Below, one piece after another: positions 16,904 to 25,270 of a stretch of DNA of 64,000 bases. The notes below the pieces were generated by a model that saw nothing but the letters and a program-made list of their open reading frames with translations, had not been told where the DNA came from and did not search any database. Numbering within the stretch: position 1 is the first letter of the stretch; each line of letters begins with the position of its first letter. Made by a program: the position numbers and the translations under genes. Source of the DNA: Bacteroidia bacterium (lineage in GTDB: Bacteria > Bacteroidota > Bacteroidia > Cytophagales > Cyclobacteriaceae); contig JAUILA010000001.1 of the NCBI GenBank assembly GCA_030432655.1, positions 1 to 64,000 of the forward strand, written 5' to 3'.

Positions 16904-18016
16904 TTAAATCATATTATCATGAAACATATGTTTATTTTTAAGATAATTAATGTATTGTAAGCTACCTAAAGCATCAGCTCTTTTAAATTTTAAGCCGGTA
17001 TGTTTAACATTATCTACTTCATCATCTCCATCAATTATATTTACTCCCCCACGAATTAATATTTCCTTAATTAAATTAATACTTGGCTTTTCATTAAAGA
17101 CCCTCATCATATATTCTTGAATTAGAAGAACAATGCCTGCTACAACCGGGGCGGCTTGGCTGGTCCCTTGTTGTATTGAAATGCCCCTATCATTATTAAT
17201 ACCTGAAGACTGTACCAATGATCCTGGAGCAAATACCGTAGTGAAACTATTGTTGTTAAATGATGGATGAAGACGTTGAGAAAAAGGAGTTATTCGATTA
17301 GGTCCTGATTCAATTGTTTGAGCACCATCATCATAATTGAAGTGACCAATGTCGGAATCATAAACTGCTCCCGCACTTATTGAATCTCTTAATATCGCCG
17401 GAAACGCCATTCCTTGTTGGCTGTGATGTTTAAAATATCCATTTCCTGCTGATATAACCGTAGCTACCTTGATTTTGGCTAATTCATAAATTAATTTTCG
17501 AATCCTATCACTATTGAAGAAAGAATCTGAAATGTGGTTATTACCATCTTCAATAGAAATGCATATTGTTGAAATATCCAAGCTCGAATTGTTTTTCAGA
17601 ATAAAATCTAGAGCCTTTGCAATAAAGTTAAATTCACCTTCACCTGAATCATATAGAACCTTACAAACTATGATTTCAGACTCAGGAGCTATTCCGATGT
17701 GAATGCCATTGGCACAAATAATTCCAGTAACATTGGTGCCATGGCCATGCTTATCCTCGACATATTTGTTTTTTCCTCGAGGAATGCCAGTAAAGTTAAA
17801 TGTTTTAAATATTCGATTTTTAAAGTCTAAATGTGTTGTTCTTAATCCCGTATCTAAAACAGCTACCTTAAATCCTTTACCTGAAACATTAAAATGTCTT
17901 CGGGCAATTGATGCTCGCACTAATCTATCTACTTCAATAAGAAAGTTTAGCCTTTTGTTTAAAGAAGATTTCTTCTGTCTTAGTTGGACTGGCTTTTTTA
18001 CTGGTTCTACTTTCAT
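16904..18016 (-). CDS. subtilisin-like serine protease (S8), no signal peptide
   Basis: The catalytic triad is complete: Asp55 in FKVAVLDTG, His92 in DKHGHGTNVTG, Ser286 in QQGTSQAAPVVAG, with the oxyanion Asn in ISAGNG near residue 192. The 48-residue N-terminus is basic and has neither a signal peptide nor a recognisable inhibitor I9 propeptide, so the enzyme appears intracellular or depends on another export route. Length (370 aa) suits a bare catalytic domain with a short tail. It lies 11 bases downstream of the DUF4831 gene and is almost certainly co-transcribed with it. Both are AT-rich (about 30% G+C in lines counted), unlike neighbours, which suggests acquisition as a unit. Confidence 0.9.
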   Translation of the reverse strand: MKVEPVKKPVQLRQKKSSLNKRLNFLIEVDRLVRASIARRHFNVSGKGFKVAVLDTGLRTTHLDFKNRIFKTFNFTGIPRGKNKYVEDKHGHGTNVTGIICANGIHIGIAPESEIIVCKVLYDSGEGEFNFIAKALDFILKNNSSLDISTICISIEDGNNHISDSFFNSDRIRKLIYELAKIKVATVISAGNGYFKHHSQQGMAFPAILRDSISAGAVYDSDIGHFNYDDGAQTIESGPNRITPFSQRLHPSFNNNSFTTVFAPGSLVQSSGINNDRGISIQQGTSQAAPVVAGIVLLIQEYMMRVFNEKPSINLIKEILIRGGVNIIDGDDEVDNVKHTGLKFKRADALGSLQYINYLKNKHMFHDNMI

Positions 18017-18027
18017 AGTTCGAAGTA

Positions 18028-19401
18028 TTAATCGTTTAATGCATTTTCTGCGGCTTTTTTTCTTACGCGTAATTCCAATTCTGAAACTTCTTCAGTAAGT
18101 TTTTCTAAATCACTTTTTTCATCAAAACTGTCTTTTATATTAATTATTGATTCAATTCCTTCTTTGATATTTGATGAATTTATTGCACTGGATTCAGTGC
18201 TTGCGAGCTTGAGTGAACCAAGTTGCTCATAGTAGGCGATTTCAGATTTATTCATTTTTGTTGGTAAATAAATGATGGTTCCCGCTTGTGAAATAGGTAT
18301 TAAAGTTTTTAACTTATTCTGTTTACTATGATCTCTAACCGTTGCAACAAAAAATTCAGGAATTCTATATGCAAGTCCATGCTCTGCAGAATCATTACTA
18401 GGCATGTTGCAAACTAAATCATTGAGATTTCTTGACTCAGGTTTTTTTAATATTAAGTGAATAGTTGAATCATTTGTATCACTTCCTGCACTAAGAAAAT
18501 CACTAGGGTACAATATATGGTCATTTTCGAACTGAAGTTTTAAGCCTTCATTTTTGTGAAAGGTAGCTAACGGTATTTCTTCGGTTTGCTGATTTTGTAA
18601 ATTATTGATTTGATCATCCGTGAGTTCAATTTCGAACCTAATTGTTGTTTTTTTGACTACTTTTTTTCCCTGAATGATTTCAAGTTTCTTTGATATAAGT
18701 TTATCTAATTCACTCAATTGGAATTGTAATGTTTTTAAATCTGAACCATATGTGCCGGATCCTATTAATATTTCTTTTTTAGAAATTAACTGTTGAACTT
18801 GCCTACATGGATTATTATTATCTGAACGAGTTGAAGCGACTCCGAGACTTACAATGGAAGCGACAGTTTGAATTCCATCTACAATAATATTAAATGTTTT
18901 ATCCTCTACAGAGATAGTGCTCCCTTGTATCAGTCCTAATTCAGATAGAGTAAAAGATATATTTTTGTTTTTATTCCATTTCTTCTTTGGATTAACAATA
19001 TAGACCTGATCTAAATCAGGTTTCGCTAAAAAGGATATCCTAAAATTTTTAAGTTTAAATTCATTTTTTTTAGTGTAGACATCAATTCCGCACGGTTTAT
19101 TTATTAGGTCATTATATTTAACAGGATTATTTTCCATAAACTCTTTTAGTGAATCAGGTTCGTAAATTAAATTGGCCCACTTTTCGGGTTCTTTAGGAGG
19201 AGTAGTTATTGTCTTTTCAACGTCAATCTCAACAACTATTACACTTTTTGGTAATGCATAGACTATTCCAGAATTAGGTATATCTGTATTCTCCTTTACT
19301 TTTTGAATTTTAATATCTTGTCCGATTATAAATTTGCTATGGCCAAAAAAAAATAGAAAAATTAGGATTAGAGATTTTACGGTGTATTGAATCGACTTCA
19401 T
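18028..19401 (-). CDS. DUF4831 family secreted protein
   Basis: The N-terminus has a hydrophobic export signal (ILIFLFFFGHSKFIIG) and the mature start reads SGIVYALPKSVIVVEIDVEK, which fits the LPK-x-V-x-x-V entry of DUF4831 proteins. A later GTIIYLPTKM and YYEQLGSLK match conserved endings of that family. The last 40 residues are a charged helix (LEKLTEEVSELELRVRKKA). DUF4831 is a Bacteroidota family of unknown function. Being in an operon with a protease suggests a substrate, partner or inhibitor role, but that is inference. The region is AT-rich like the protease. Confidence 0.75.
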   Translation of the reverse strand: MKSIQYTVKSLILIFLFFFGHSKFIIGQDIKIQKVKENTDIPNSGIVYALPKSVIVVEIDVEKTITTPPKEPEKWANLIYEPDSLKEFMENNPVKYNDLINKPCGIDVYTKKNEFKLKNFRISFLAKPDLDQVYIVNPKKKWNKNKNISFTLSELGLIQGSTISVEDKTFNIIVDGIQTVASIVSLGVASTRSDNNNPCRQVQQLISKKEILIGSGTYGSDLKTLQFQLSELDKLISKKLEIIQGKKVVKKTTIRFEIELTDDQINNLQNQQTEEIPLATFHKNEGLKLQFENDHILYPSDFLSAGSDTNDSTIHLILKKPESRNLNDLVCNMPSNDSAEHGLAYRIPEFFVATVRDHSKQNKLKTLIPISQAGTIIYLPTKMNKSEIAYYEQLGSLKLASTESSAINSSNIKEGIESIINIKDSFDEKSDLEKLTEEVSELELRVRKKAAENALND

Positions 19402-19492
19402 TTTTATTAGATTAAGTTTTAAATTATTGAATTAGAATCAGGTTCAAAAAATGAAAATGTGATTGGCCTTATGAAATCAGAGCCACACGACC

Positions 19493-19500
19493 TATCTTTG
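19493..19500 (+). promoter_or_regulatory. -7 box TATCTTTG of the tRNA-Arg promoter
   Basis: This is an exact match to the Bacteroidota -7 consensus TAnnTTTG, ending four bases before the mature tRNA. A TTG lies at 19463-19465, but the 27-base spacing is longer than the usual 19-21, so the upstream element is uncertain. Confidence 0.6.
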
Positions 19501-19504
19501 CACC

Positions 19505-19576
19505 GGCTCCGTAGTACAATGGATAGTATGTAGGTTTCCGGTACCTAAGATCCAGGTTCGATTCCTGGCGGGGCTA
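19505..19576 (+). tRNA. tRNA-Arg, anticodon CCG
   Basis: The cloverleaf folds fully: acceptor GGCTCCG with CGGGGCT (one G-U and one U-G pair), D-stem GTAC/GTAT, anticodon stem TAGGT/ACCTA around the loop TTCCGGT (anticodon CCG, reads CGG), T-stem CCAGG/CCTGG with loop TTCGATT, discriminator A. The next bases are CAC, so CCA is not encoded. It has its own promoter box and terminator. Confidence 0.95.
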
Positions 19577-19580
19577 CACT

Positions 19581-19627
19581 GCCCTGAAGTGAGCGAGTTA
19601 ACACGATCCCTACTTCAGGGCTTTTCA
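19581..19627 (+). terminator. Rho-independent terminator of tRNA-Arg
   Basis: GCCCTGAAGT (19581-19590) pairs perfectly with ACTTCAGGGC (19612-19621), with TTTTC after it. It begins four bases past the tRNA 3' end. Confidence 0.85.
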
Positions 19628-19837
19628 TTTCAAGGCTTTTAATCAATTTGATTGTTGATTTCTTGATAAACCAAACGAATTCAGAATATCCAGAAGGAGT
19701 GATCAATTAAAGCCATTGCGAATCAGACATTAAATGTAAAGACCTGATTACTAATTTAATATACGTATAGTGGGTTATTAAGGTGACTACTATATATAGT
19801 GATATTACATCCCTATTTATAGTGATTTATTACCAAG

Positions 19838-20476
19838 CTAATCAGTTCGAAAGTCATGAAGCCAGGATAAAATTTTGACAGTCAAAACTTCAAAAATTTC
19901 CTCTTCATTATTCCACTTCCCCTTCGGCACCTTAAACGAATGATCCCCATCTTCAATTTCCACAAGTGTAGCATTGCCTAATTCTCCAACCACCTCCTGC
20001 ATCATTTCGATATTCGCCAACTTGTCCCGCGTACCCTGGAGGAAGAGTTGCGGGACTTTTATATCACCCAGGTGCGCAGCGCGGTCTTTCGAATCTTTCC
20101 CGGGAGCGTGTAGTGGAAAACCCAGGTAAATAATACCCTTCACCGGCCGGTCGGGCTCCTGGGCAAGTAAATGCGAACCCATCCGTCCGCCGTACGATTT
20201 TCCGGCCATGAACAGGGGCAGGTCCGGATACTTTGCGGATACTTCGTCCAGCATTTCGCCCCAGGCGGCGATGTTGGTCTTGGGTGAACCGGGAAATTTC
20301 TTGCCGGCCTCCATATAGGGGAAGTTAAAGCGGACGACGGTAATCCCTTTGTCGGCTAATTTCTCCGCCATGGTTTTCATAAAGGGATGATCCATCCCGG
20401 CGCCAGCGCCATGGGCCAATATCACTACAGCCACCGGGTTTTTTGCTTCGTTGGTTTCAGTTCGCATGTCAGTCAT
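19838..20476 (-). CDS. alpha/beta hydrolase, KANL3/TEX30 type
   Basis: The fold markers are in order: VVILAHGAGAGMDHPFM (oxyanion loop), RFNFPYMEAGKKFPG, the nucleophile elbow AGKSYGGRMGSH (serine in GKSYGG), the acid in LQGTRDKLAN and the histidine in DGDHSFKVP. The HGAGA and GKSYGG motifs are those of the TEX30/KANL3 dienelactone-hydrolase-like group. Substrate unknown. There is no signal peptide, so it is cytoplasmic. An alternative ATG lies three codons in. It converges on the tRNA-Arg terminator; the 261-base spacer between them holds three TATAGTG repeats and nothing else I can support. Confidence 0.88.
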   Translation of the reverse strand: MTDMRTETNEAKNPVAVVILAHGAGAGMDHPFMKTMAEKLADKGITVVRFNFPYMEAGKKFPGSPKTNIAAWGEMLDEVSAKYPDLPLFMAGKSYGGRMGSHLLAQEPDRPVKGIIYLGFPLHAPGKDSKDRAAHLGDIKVPQLFLQGTRDKLANIEMMQEVVGELGNATLVEIEDGDHSFKVPKGKWNNEEEIFEVLTVKILSWLHDFRTD

Positions 20477-20554
20477 TCATCTTGTTTCTCTCAAATTAGT
20501 GAAATTCGACTGATACAGGAAGTCGGAGAAGCCAAACACATTCTCAGTTTGCTG

Positions 20555-20585
20555 TTGTCAACGTTGGTTTGATCAACTATCTTTA
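20555..20585 (+). promoter_or_regulatory. promoter candidate for the DUF3667 gene
   Basis: TTG at 20555-20557 and TATCTTTA at 20578-20585 are separated by 20 bases, a near-consensus Bacteroidota promoter (seven of eight in the -7 box). The predicted leader is about 75 bases. Confidence 0.5.
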
Positions 20586-20664
20586 GACGGAGTCGGATCC
20601 ATTATGAACCAGGCAGTTACTTAAGTGTATCCGCTCTTACATTTACTAGTTTGATCTATAGCCA

Positions 20665-21390
20665 ATGGAATGTCCAAGTTGTCACCATCCTGTTGAGGGA
20701 AATTATTGCAGCAATTGCAGCCGGCCTGCTCATCTTGAGCGGATCAATTTTATGTACGTCATTCAGGAACTTGGCAGTATATTCAGCTTTAAAAAGGGCT
20801 TTCTGTTTACAATAAAGGAATTGATCATCCGGCCAGGATCAAGCGTGCGCACGTTCCTCCGGGAGGACCGGAACCGGCTCATGAAACCCATCATGTTCCT
20901 GATCTTCTGTTCGTTCATCTATGCGATCTTTCAGCAGCTCCTCCACTTCGAGGATCGCTATTATGAAGAGACCTACAAGGGAATAGAATCGTCATCCGCC
21001 ATGGTAGCGGTGTTTGACTGGATTAGAAATAACTATGGGTTCGCTAACATTATCATGGGTGTATTCATTGCCCCGTGGTTATGGCTCCTGTTTAGAAAAC
21101 ATTCCTATAATTTCTTTGAGTTACTTGTGCTGCTCTTTTTTATAATGGGTGTTGGCATGCTGATTTTTGGCATTTTAGGAGTTGTGGAAGCCTTCACCGG
21201 TATCAGCCTGCTCGTGGCCAGTGGTGTGATTGGCCTGTTGTACACGTGCTGGGCCATCGGCAAATTCTATCCCGGAAGATTATGGATTAACATAATAAAA
21301 GCTTTCCTGGCCTATTTACTGGGTTGGTTGATTTTTACGGTGGCCGCTACAATCCTGGGGCTGACCCTTGACGCCCTGTCCAGAGTTTAA
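20665..21390 (+). CDS. DUF3667 membrane protein with zinc ribbon
   Basis: The N-terminus is a four-cysteine ribbon, CPSCHHPVEGNYCSNC, followed by the family segment KGFLFTIKELIIRPGSSVRTFL and REDRNRLMKPI. Five hydrophobic helices follow from about residue 72 to 235. DUF3667 proteins are Bacteroidota inner-membrane proteins of unknown function, often beside ABC permeases; none is adjacent here. The stop codon overlaps the end of the minus-strand SH3-tailed gene by a few bases, so the two genes converge tail to tail. Confidence 0.85.
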   Translation: MECPSCHHPVEGNYCSNCSRPAHLERINFMYVIQELGSIFSFKKGFLFTIKELIIRPGSSVRTFLREDRNRLMKPIMFLIFCSFIYAIFQQLLHFEDRYYEETYKGIESSSAMVAVFDWIRNNYGFANIIMGVFIAPWLWLLFRKHSYNFFELLVLLFFIMGVGMLIFGILGVVEAFTGISLLVASGVIGLLYTCWAIGKFYPGRLWINIIKAFLAYLLGWLIFTVAATILGLTLDALSRV

Positions 21391-22249
21391 TCTGAAACCT
21401 CCTTGAGGTACCTGCTGCTTACCCATCCTACCAGGTGTGGGCGGAAGTCATGGTTGTCATAATTAATATAGGTGTCCTCAACACGATATTTCGGGTCAAT
21501 AGTGACGTACCACCAGACACGGCCGGTATCATGCCGTGTCTCTGCATAGATTGTGCCTGTATATCCTTCTTTAAGCAGACCTATAGTATTTCCGGTTTTT
21601 CCTGTTTCCTGATAATCAGTCTCTTCATCGATCCAGGGTTTGCGCGAAGTTTATACGCTTCGTTCACTACCTCAAACCGTCGTGATTCGGAATAGGACTT
21701 TGGCTTAGTAATAAGAGATTCGAGTTCAACGGATTTCCAGATCAGTTCGAAGCCGTGTATATTACCTTCATAAGAAACCTGGAAAACATAATTAGTAAGA
21801 ATCGGATCTGCACAACATCCCCAGTCATGTACCAGAAGTTTATCCAGCTTATTATCTTTCCACAACACTTTGACTATTCCCTGACCGAAGCTGAATATGT
21901 TCTCATATCCTGACTTCGTTTGGATAAACAGGTGGACGACTAATCCTTCTCCCATATAAGGGCCCTGGTATATAATATCCGAAAGACCGTCATCATTGAG
22001 GTCCAAGGCCCGGAGATGAAACCTTAGTTCAGTTCCGGCTAATGCCAGCGCTTGTTTTTCCTCTTCAAGCAAATGGCTGCTCACAGTAAACTCAATGAAG
22101 CGTTCCTTTATCTCATGATGGTCAGATGACTCAAATCCATTCCAATCAAATACATAATACGGATTGTACTGATCGAATTCTTTGAGGTAATTTTGTGCAA
22201 AGGAGAATAGCGGACTAATTACCAGGAGAATTGTGAAGATACGCTTCAT
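21387..22249 (-). pseudogene. secreted SH3-tailed protein disrupted by a frameshift
   Basis: The first frame (22249 to about 21633) encodes a signal peptide (MKRIFTILLVISPLFSFAQ) and a domain with LDLNDDGLSDIIYQG, an FG-GAP/VCBS-like calcium-loop motif, and HDWGCCADP. It reaches EAYKLRANPG and then runs into a stop at 21581. The adjacent frame continues without a gap from IDEETDYQETGKTGN through GLLKEGYTGTIYAE to GWVSSRYLKEVSD and a stop at 21387-21389, a bacterial SH3-like tail. A single base lost in a GG(G) run near 21633 explains both halves. It could be a sequencing error or a true mutation. It follows the DUF695 gene by 26 bases, and its end meets the DUF3667 stop. Confidence 0.8.
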
Positions 22250-22275
22250 GGGAAAGGTTGTGCAATGAAATTCTG

Positions 22276-23370
22276 TCACGGAGTCATAAAACGTTGCAGG
22301 GACTGCCAGTATTTATCTTTGTAGATATCAAAGTCCAACCGGACCCTGTCCGCATACCGGCGCTTAATTTTATGAAGAACTTTTGACGGCTTTCGGAACT
22401 CCTTGCAGGCAAAATAAATTTCCCGTATAGAATCGGCAGTCTGACGGCTGATGTTTAAATAACCATCTTCGTCTCTTAATTCTTCCATTATGTTATTTTC
22501 CAATTCATCCAGTAAAACATAGGTGGATTCATCGGGTAAACCGTTTGCATTTGTTTCGTCGAACTTTATTTCAATTACCGCAATCCATGGATGAGATGCC
22601 TTACGATCCCAGTTAAGTAAATCCTTGTTTACCATAGCAAGCAGGGGCTTACCATTTTCTAAGGTAGCCTCCAAACCGGAATAGTTGTCTTGTTCCGTAT
22701 TGCGCCGCACACCTTCGTATTTCTCAACAAATTCCTTTTCACGCCAGATTAAAAAATCCCTCAGCTTCTCAATCGGGACCAATTCACCTTCCGCTTTATC
22801 CGGATGGATTACCGAAACATGGTCAATGGTTGTGACGAAATTCAATTCACCAAGCGAATTGTCAAGCGCAATGAAGACTCCATTGATAATTGATTCGCTG
22901 TTTTGTTCAGTTAGATCTTCATGGGTTACGGTTATATCGATTTGATCAGGCATATTCGGGTGTTCCGTTGAATAGAAATTCATCTTGCTTTCGTCAAATA
23001 CATAGCCATCCATCTGTATCCCAAAATGATTTCCCTCTGAAGGTTGCTTTAACGCGGTAATCTTCCAATTAGAAATTGCCGGCGCGGCATCCACCAATGC
23101 TTCCACCAAGGGAATATTCTTAATCTCACCGTCTGCCGTCAATATTAATTCGGCTGTTTGGTAATCCGCCATACCAGTTAGAAAATATATGTTTTCGTGA
23201 AGCTCATTTAACTTTGGAGCAAGCTTGTCAAAAAACACTTTGTGTATATCCCCCTGGAATTTTACTACTTGATGGAATCTCGCTTCGTGCTCACCAAACC
23301 AATTCCAGAAGTCAGCGTACGTGCGGATGGGCATTTCTTTCTTCTTGAATATGGATTTTATCAGGCTCAT
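22276..23370 (-). CDS. DUF695 domain protein
   Basis: The start chosen is ATG 23370 (MSLIKSIFKKKEMPIRTY); a more upstream ATG adds 17 unlikely residues. The first 130 residues, with FWNWFGEHEARFHQVVK, FFDKLAPKLNELHENIYFL and NWKITALKQP, match the DUF695 arrangement; the second half is an additional alpha-beta domain. The protein is soluble and cytoplasmic, with function unknown. It is directly upstream of the SH3-tailed gene in the same direction, with 26 bases between the stop and the preferred next start, so the pair is probably an operon. Confidence 0.75.
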   Translation of the reverse strand: MSLIKSIFKKKEMPIRTYADFWNWFGEHEARFHQVVKFQGDIHKVFFDKLAPKLNELHENIYFLTGMADYQTAELILTADGEIKNIPLVEALVDAAPAISNWKITALKQPSEGNHFGIQMDGYVFDESKMNFYSTEHPNMPDQIDITVTHEDLTEQNSESIINGVFIALDNSLGELNFVTTIDHVSVIHPDKAEGELVPIEKLRDFLIWREKEFVEKYEGVRRNTEQDNYSGLEATLENGKPLLAMVNKDLLNWDRKASHPWIAVIEIKFDETNANGLPDESTYVLLDELENNIMEELRDEDGYLNISRQTADSIREIYFACKEFRKPSKVLHKIKRRYADRVRLDFDIYKDKYWQSLQRFMTP

Positions 23371-23525
23371 GGGTGGGGTGGTTGATTGGTTTCTGGTAAA
23401 CGTAATGATGAAAACGGACATTCAGGTACTCTGATTTGTCTCTCTTCTCATTATATGCTGACGGATTCCGGAAGGTAAATCACCATATTAAAATAAACTA
23501 ACTTGATTGATTTCTACTACCTGAT

Positions 23526-24098
23526 CTACAACTCCCTTTTCACCACACAGGGATTCCCATACGCCAGCACATTATCCGGGATATCTTTCGTTACTACACT
23601 GCCGGCCCCGATCGTTACGTTATTGCCGATGGTCACCCCGGGAAAGATGACCGTATTTCCCCCGATCCACACGTTATCACCAATGGCGACAGGTTTGGCG
23701 GAGGTGAGGTAGCGGGAACCTCCGTCATCTTCAACGATCCGCTCCGAGGCTTTCAGCGGGTGAGCGGCGGTGTAGATCTGGACGGCCGGACCGACCAGTC
23801 CGTTCGTCCCAATAGTTATTTTATTATTGTCCAAGAATACGCAATTCACATTAATAAAGGTGCCTGCCCCGATTGAAATATTCTCCCCGTAATCACAGTA
23901 AAAGGGCGCCTCGATCCAGACGCCAGGGCCTGCATGACCCAATAATTCTCCAAGTATACGCCCGCGGTCCGCCAGCTTCTCCGAATCCAGGTTATTGTAT
24001 TCCTTCAGCAGCTTCCTGGCGCGGTGGTACATGCCGAGTAATTCCGGGTCCCGTGAATTGTAATTCTCCCCGGCCAGCATTTTTTCTTTTTCAGTCAT
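23526..24098 (-). CDS. sugar O-acetyltransferase (maltose acetyltransferase/NodL type)
   Basis: Residues 1-55 are the helical Mac domain (MTEKEKMLAGENYNSRDPEL). Then hexapeptide repeats of a left-handed beta-helix follow: NISIGAGTFINVNCVFLDN, KITIGTNGLVGPAVQIYTAAHPL (catalytic histidine in AAHPL), PVAIGDNVWIGGNTVIFPG and VTIGAGSVVTKDIPDN. The family transfers acetyl groups from acetyl-CoA to sugars in the cytoplasm. ATG 24098 overlaps the stop of the upstream gene by eight bases (ATGACTGA), showing translational coupling, and removes a spurious 34-residue extension. Length of 190 aa is normal. Confidence 0.92.
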   Translation of the reverse strand: MTEKEKMLAGENYNSRDPELLGMYHRARKLLKEYNNLDSEKLADRGRILGELLGHAGPGVWIEAPFYCDYGENISIGAGTFINVNCVFLDNNKITIGTNGLVGPAVQIYTAAHPLKASERIVEDDGGSRYLTSAKPVAIGDNVWIGGNTVIFPGVTIGNNVTIGAGSVVTKDIPDNVLAYGNPCVVKREL

Positions 24099-24522
24099 CC
24101 AGCAAATCAAGTTTGAAGTTGGCTGTTCGCATTGCCCGCCAGTCCCAGTACGTTTCGAAGAATGCGTCGTGCAGGAACTCCTGATCCTCATCAAAGTCAT
24201 CCGGCCGATCCGCCAGGATCACGTCCGACCATTCTCCCGTGTCCGGATCACCAGTGCCGTCGATCACATTGAGGAAACGGAACAACACCGCGGAGGCATT
24301 ATCCGCCAATACTTTTCTTAGTGCATTCCGGAGAATATCGTTGTGCTTCAGGTTGTCCAGTGCTGCCTGTTCTTCGTCGGTCAGTCCGCCATTCGGGGGA
24401 TAAACAATCATCTCACTGGCCTCGCCGTCATTTATCTGGGTGGCTGCCTGATCAGCACATTCTTCGATGCTTTTGTGTAAATAAAGCATCAGTGTCTTTC
24501 GGTTGGTTTCGGATAGTTTCAT
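24091..24522 (-). CDS. hypothetical conserved-type acidic protein
   Basis: An acidic, helical 143-residue protein with no signal peptide or membrane span. Readable features are YPPNGGLTDEEQAAL, an internal helix NALRKVLADNASAVLF and an aspartate-rich tail (DRPDDFDEDQEF, LDLLDD). I do not recognise a family. Its stop overlaps the start of the acetyltransferase gene, so the two are translated together and may act in one process. Confidence 0.65.
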   Translation of the reverse strand: MKLSETNRKTLMLYLHKSIEECADQAATQINDGEASEMIVYPPNGGLTDEEQAALDNLKHNDILRNALRKVLADNASAVLFRFLNVIDGTGDPDTGEWSDVILADRPDDFDEDQEFLHDAFFETYWDWRAMRTANFKLDLLDD

Positions 24523-24741
24523 ATTTAAATTAGATTATTCCCCGGCCAGACGGCCTTCATATGCCGTGTTGTAAAAGGCAACGTAGTCTTTTTTAGGTGC
24601 TGTATCCATAATAACCTGGCCTGAGTAACTTCCGGAAAATAACTATATTGGCCGGGTTATCATTGTTCATACGCATGGTTTCCATCATACTTCTTTTGGC
24701 CTATTTTAACTTCCTCTCCGCTTGCCAGTATTGAAGAGTAA

Positions 24742-25236
24742 CTAGTCCTTATCGTTTCGTTGCATTGCCTCTACAAATTCCGTCGGCTTTTTAGTGATTA
24801 TGGTAAACTGTTTCCTGTTCCCGATAGGAGATTTAAACGTTATCTGCACCCGTTTATTATTTTGCTGAATCCCTGTAATTTTGCTTAGTGATAGCTTGTG
24901 AATTAGATCAGAGTGGCTTCCGACTCCCGCAAACAATACGTTGGTTTTGAGCCAGAGCTCTTTGTCAGTTACAACGACATCAAGTACGCGATTAGCTCCG
25001 CTTATTCTGGTTAGCCACGTTCTGTCGGACCAGCCTGAGGCTCTTCGGTCTCGATAAATAACCTCGGTTGAATCTATGTCCGGAAAAATTGACAACGCTT
25101 TTTTTCCTTTCCTGAAAAGAAAAACAAGGATGGAAAAAGTTATAAACATCCATGTCAGGAGAATGATTTGGGGTCCGTTCATATATTCCGGTTGCAATGC
25201 ATTTGCCATGAATATAGCGCCAACTATTTCCAGCAC
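24742..25236 (-). CDS. membrane-anchored protein with PH-like C-terminal domain
   Basis: The frame has two hydrophobic helices at its N-terminus (IVGAIFMANAL and IILLTWMFITFSILVFLF) and a soluble beta-rich part with VLDVVVTDKELWLKT and KRVQITFKSPIGNRKQFTI, reminiscent of small bacterial PH-like domains. No ATG gives the first helix; GTG at 25236 is the best start. The competing ATG frame at 25270 has no such domain and was rejected. It follows the trypsin-like gene by 34 bases in the same direction. Function unknown. Confidence 0.55.
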   Translation of the reverse strand: MLEIVGAIFMANALQPEYMNGPQIILLTWMFITFSILVFLFRKGKKALSIFPDIDSTEVIYRDRRASGWSDRTWLTRISGANRVLDVVVTDKELWLKTNVLFAGVGSHSDLIHKLSLSKITGIQQNNKRVQITFKSPIGNRKQFTIITKKPTEFVEAMQRNDKD

Positions 25237-25270
25237 CGAACGATTGAATTGGTATTTTACGAATAGACAT

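Noticed and set aside
16904-19576. Integrative island using tRNA-Arg as attachment site
   Set aside because: No integrase and no second copy of the tRNA 3' end was seen; the AT-rich operon lies on the 5' side of the tRNA, not at its 3' end.
19766-19824. Three TATAGTG heptamers (19766, 19795, 19818)
   Set aside because: Spacing is uneven (29 and 23), the DNA is AT-rich and they lie after a gene end, so a regulatory role is not supported.
24992-25270. Alternative ATG frame beginning right after the trypsin-like gene
   Set aside because: It lacks the hydrophobic helices and beta-rich domain of the frame read from GTG 25236 and ends within it.
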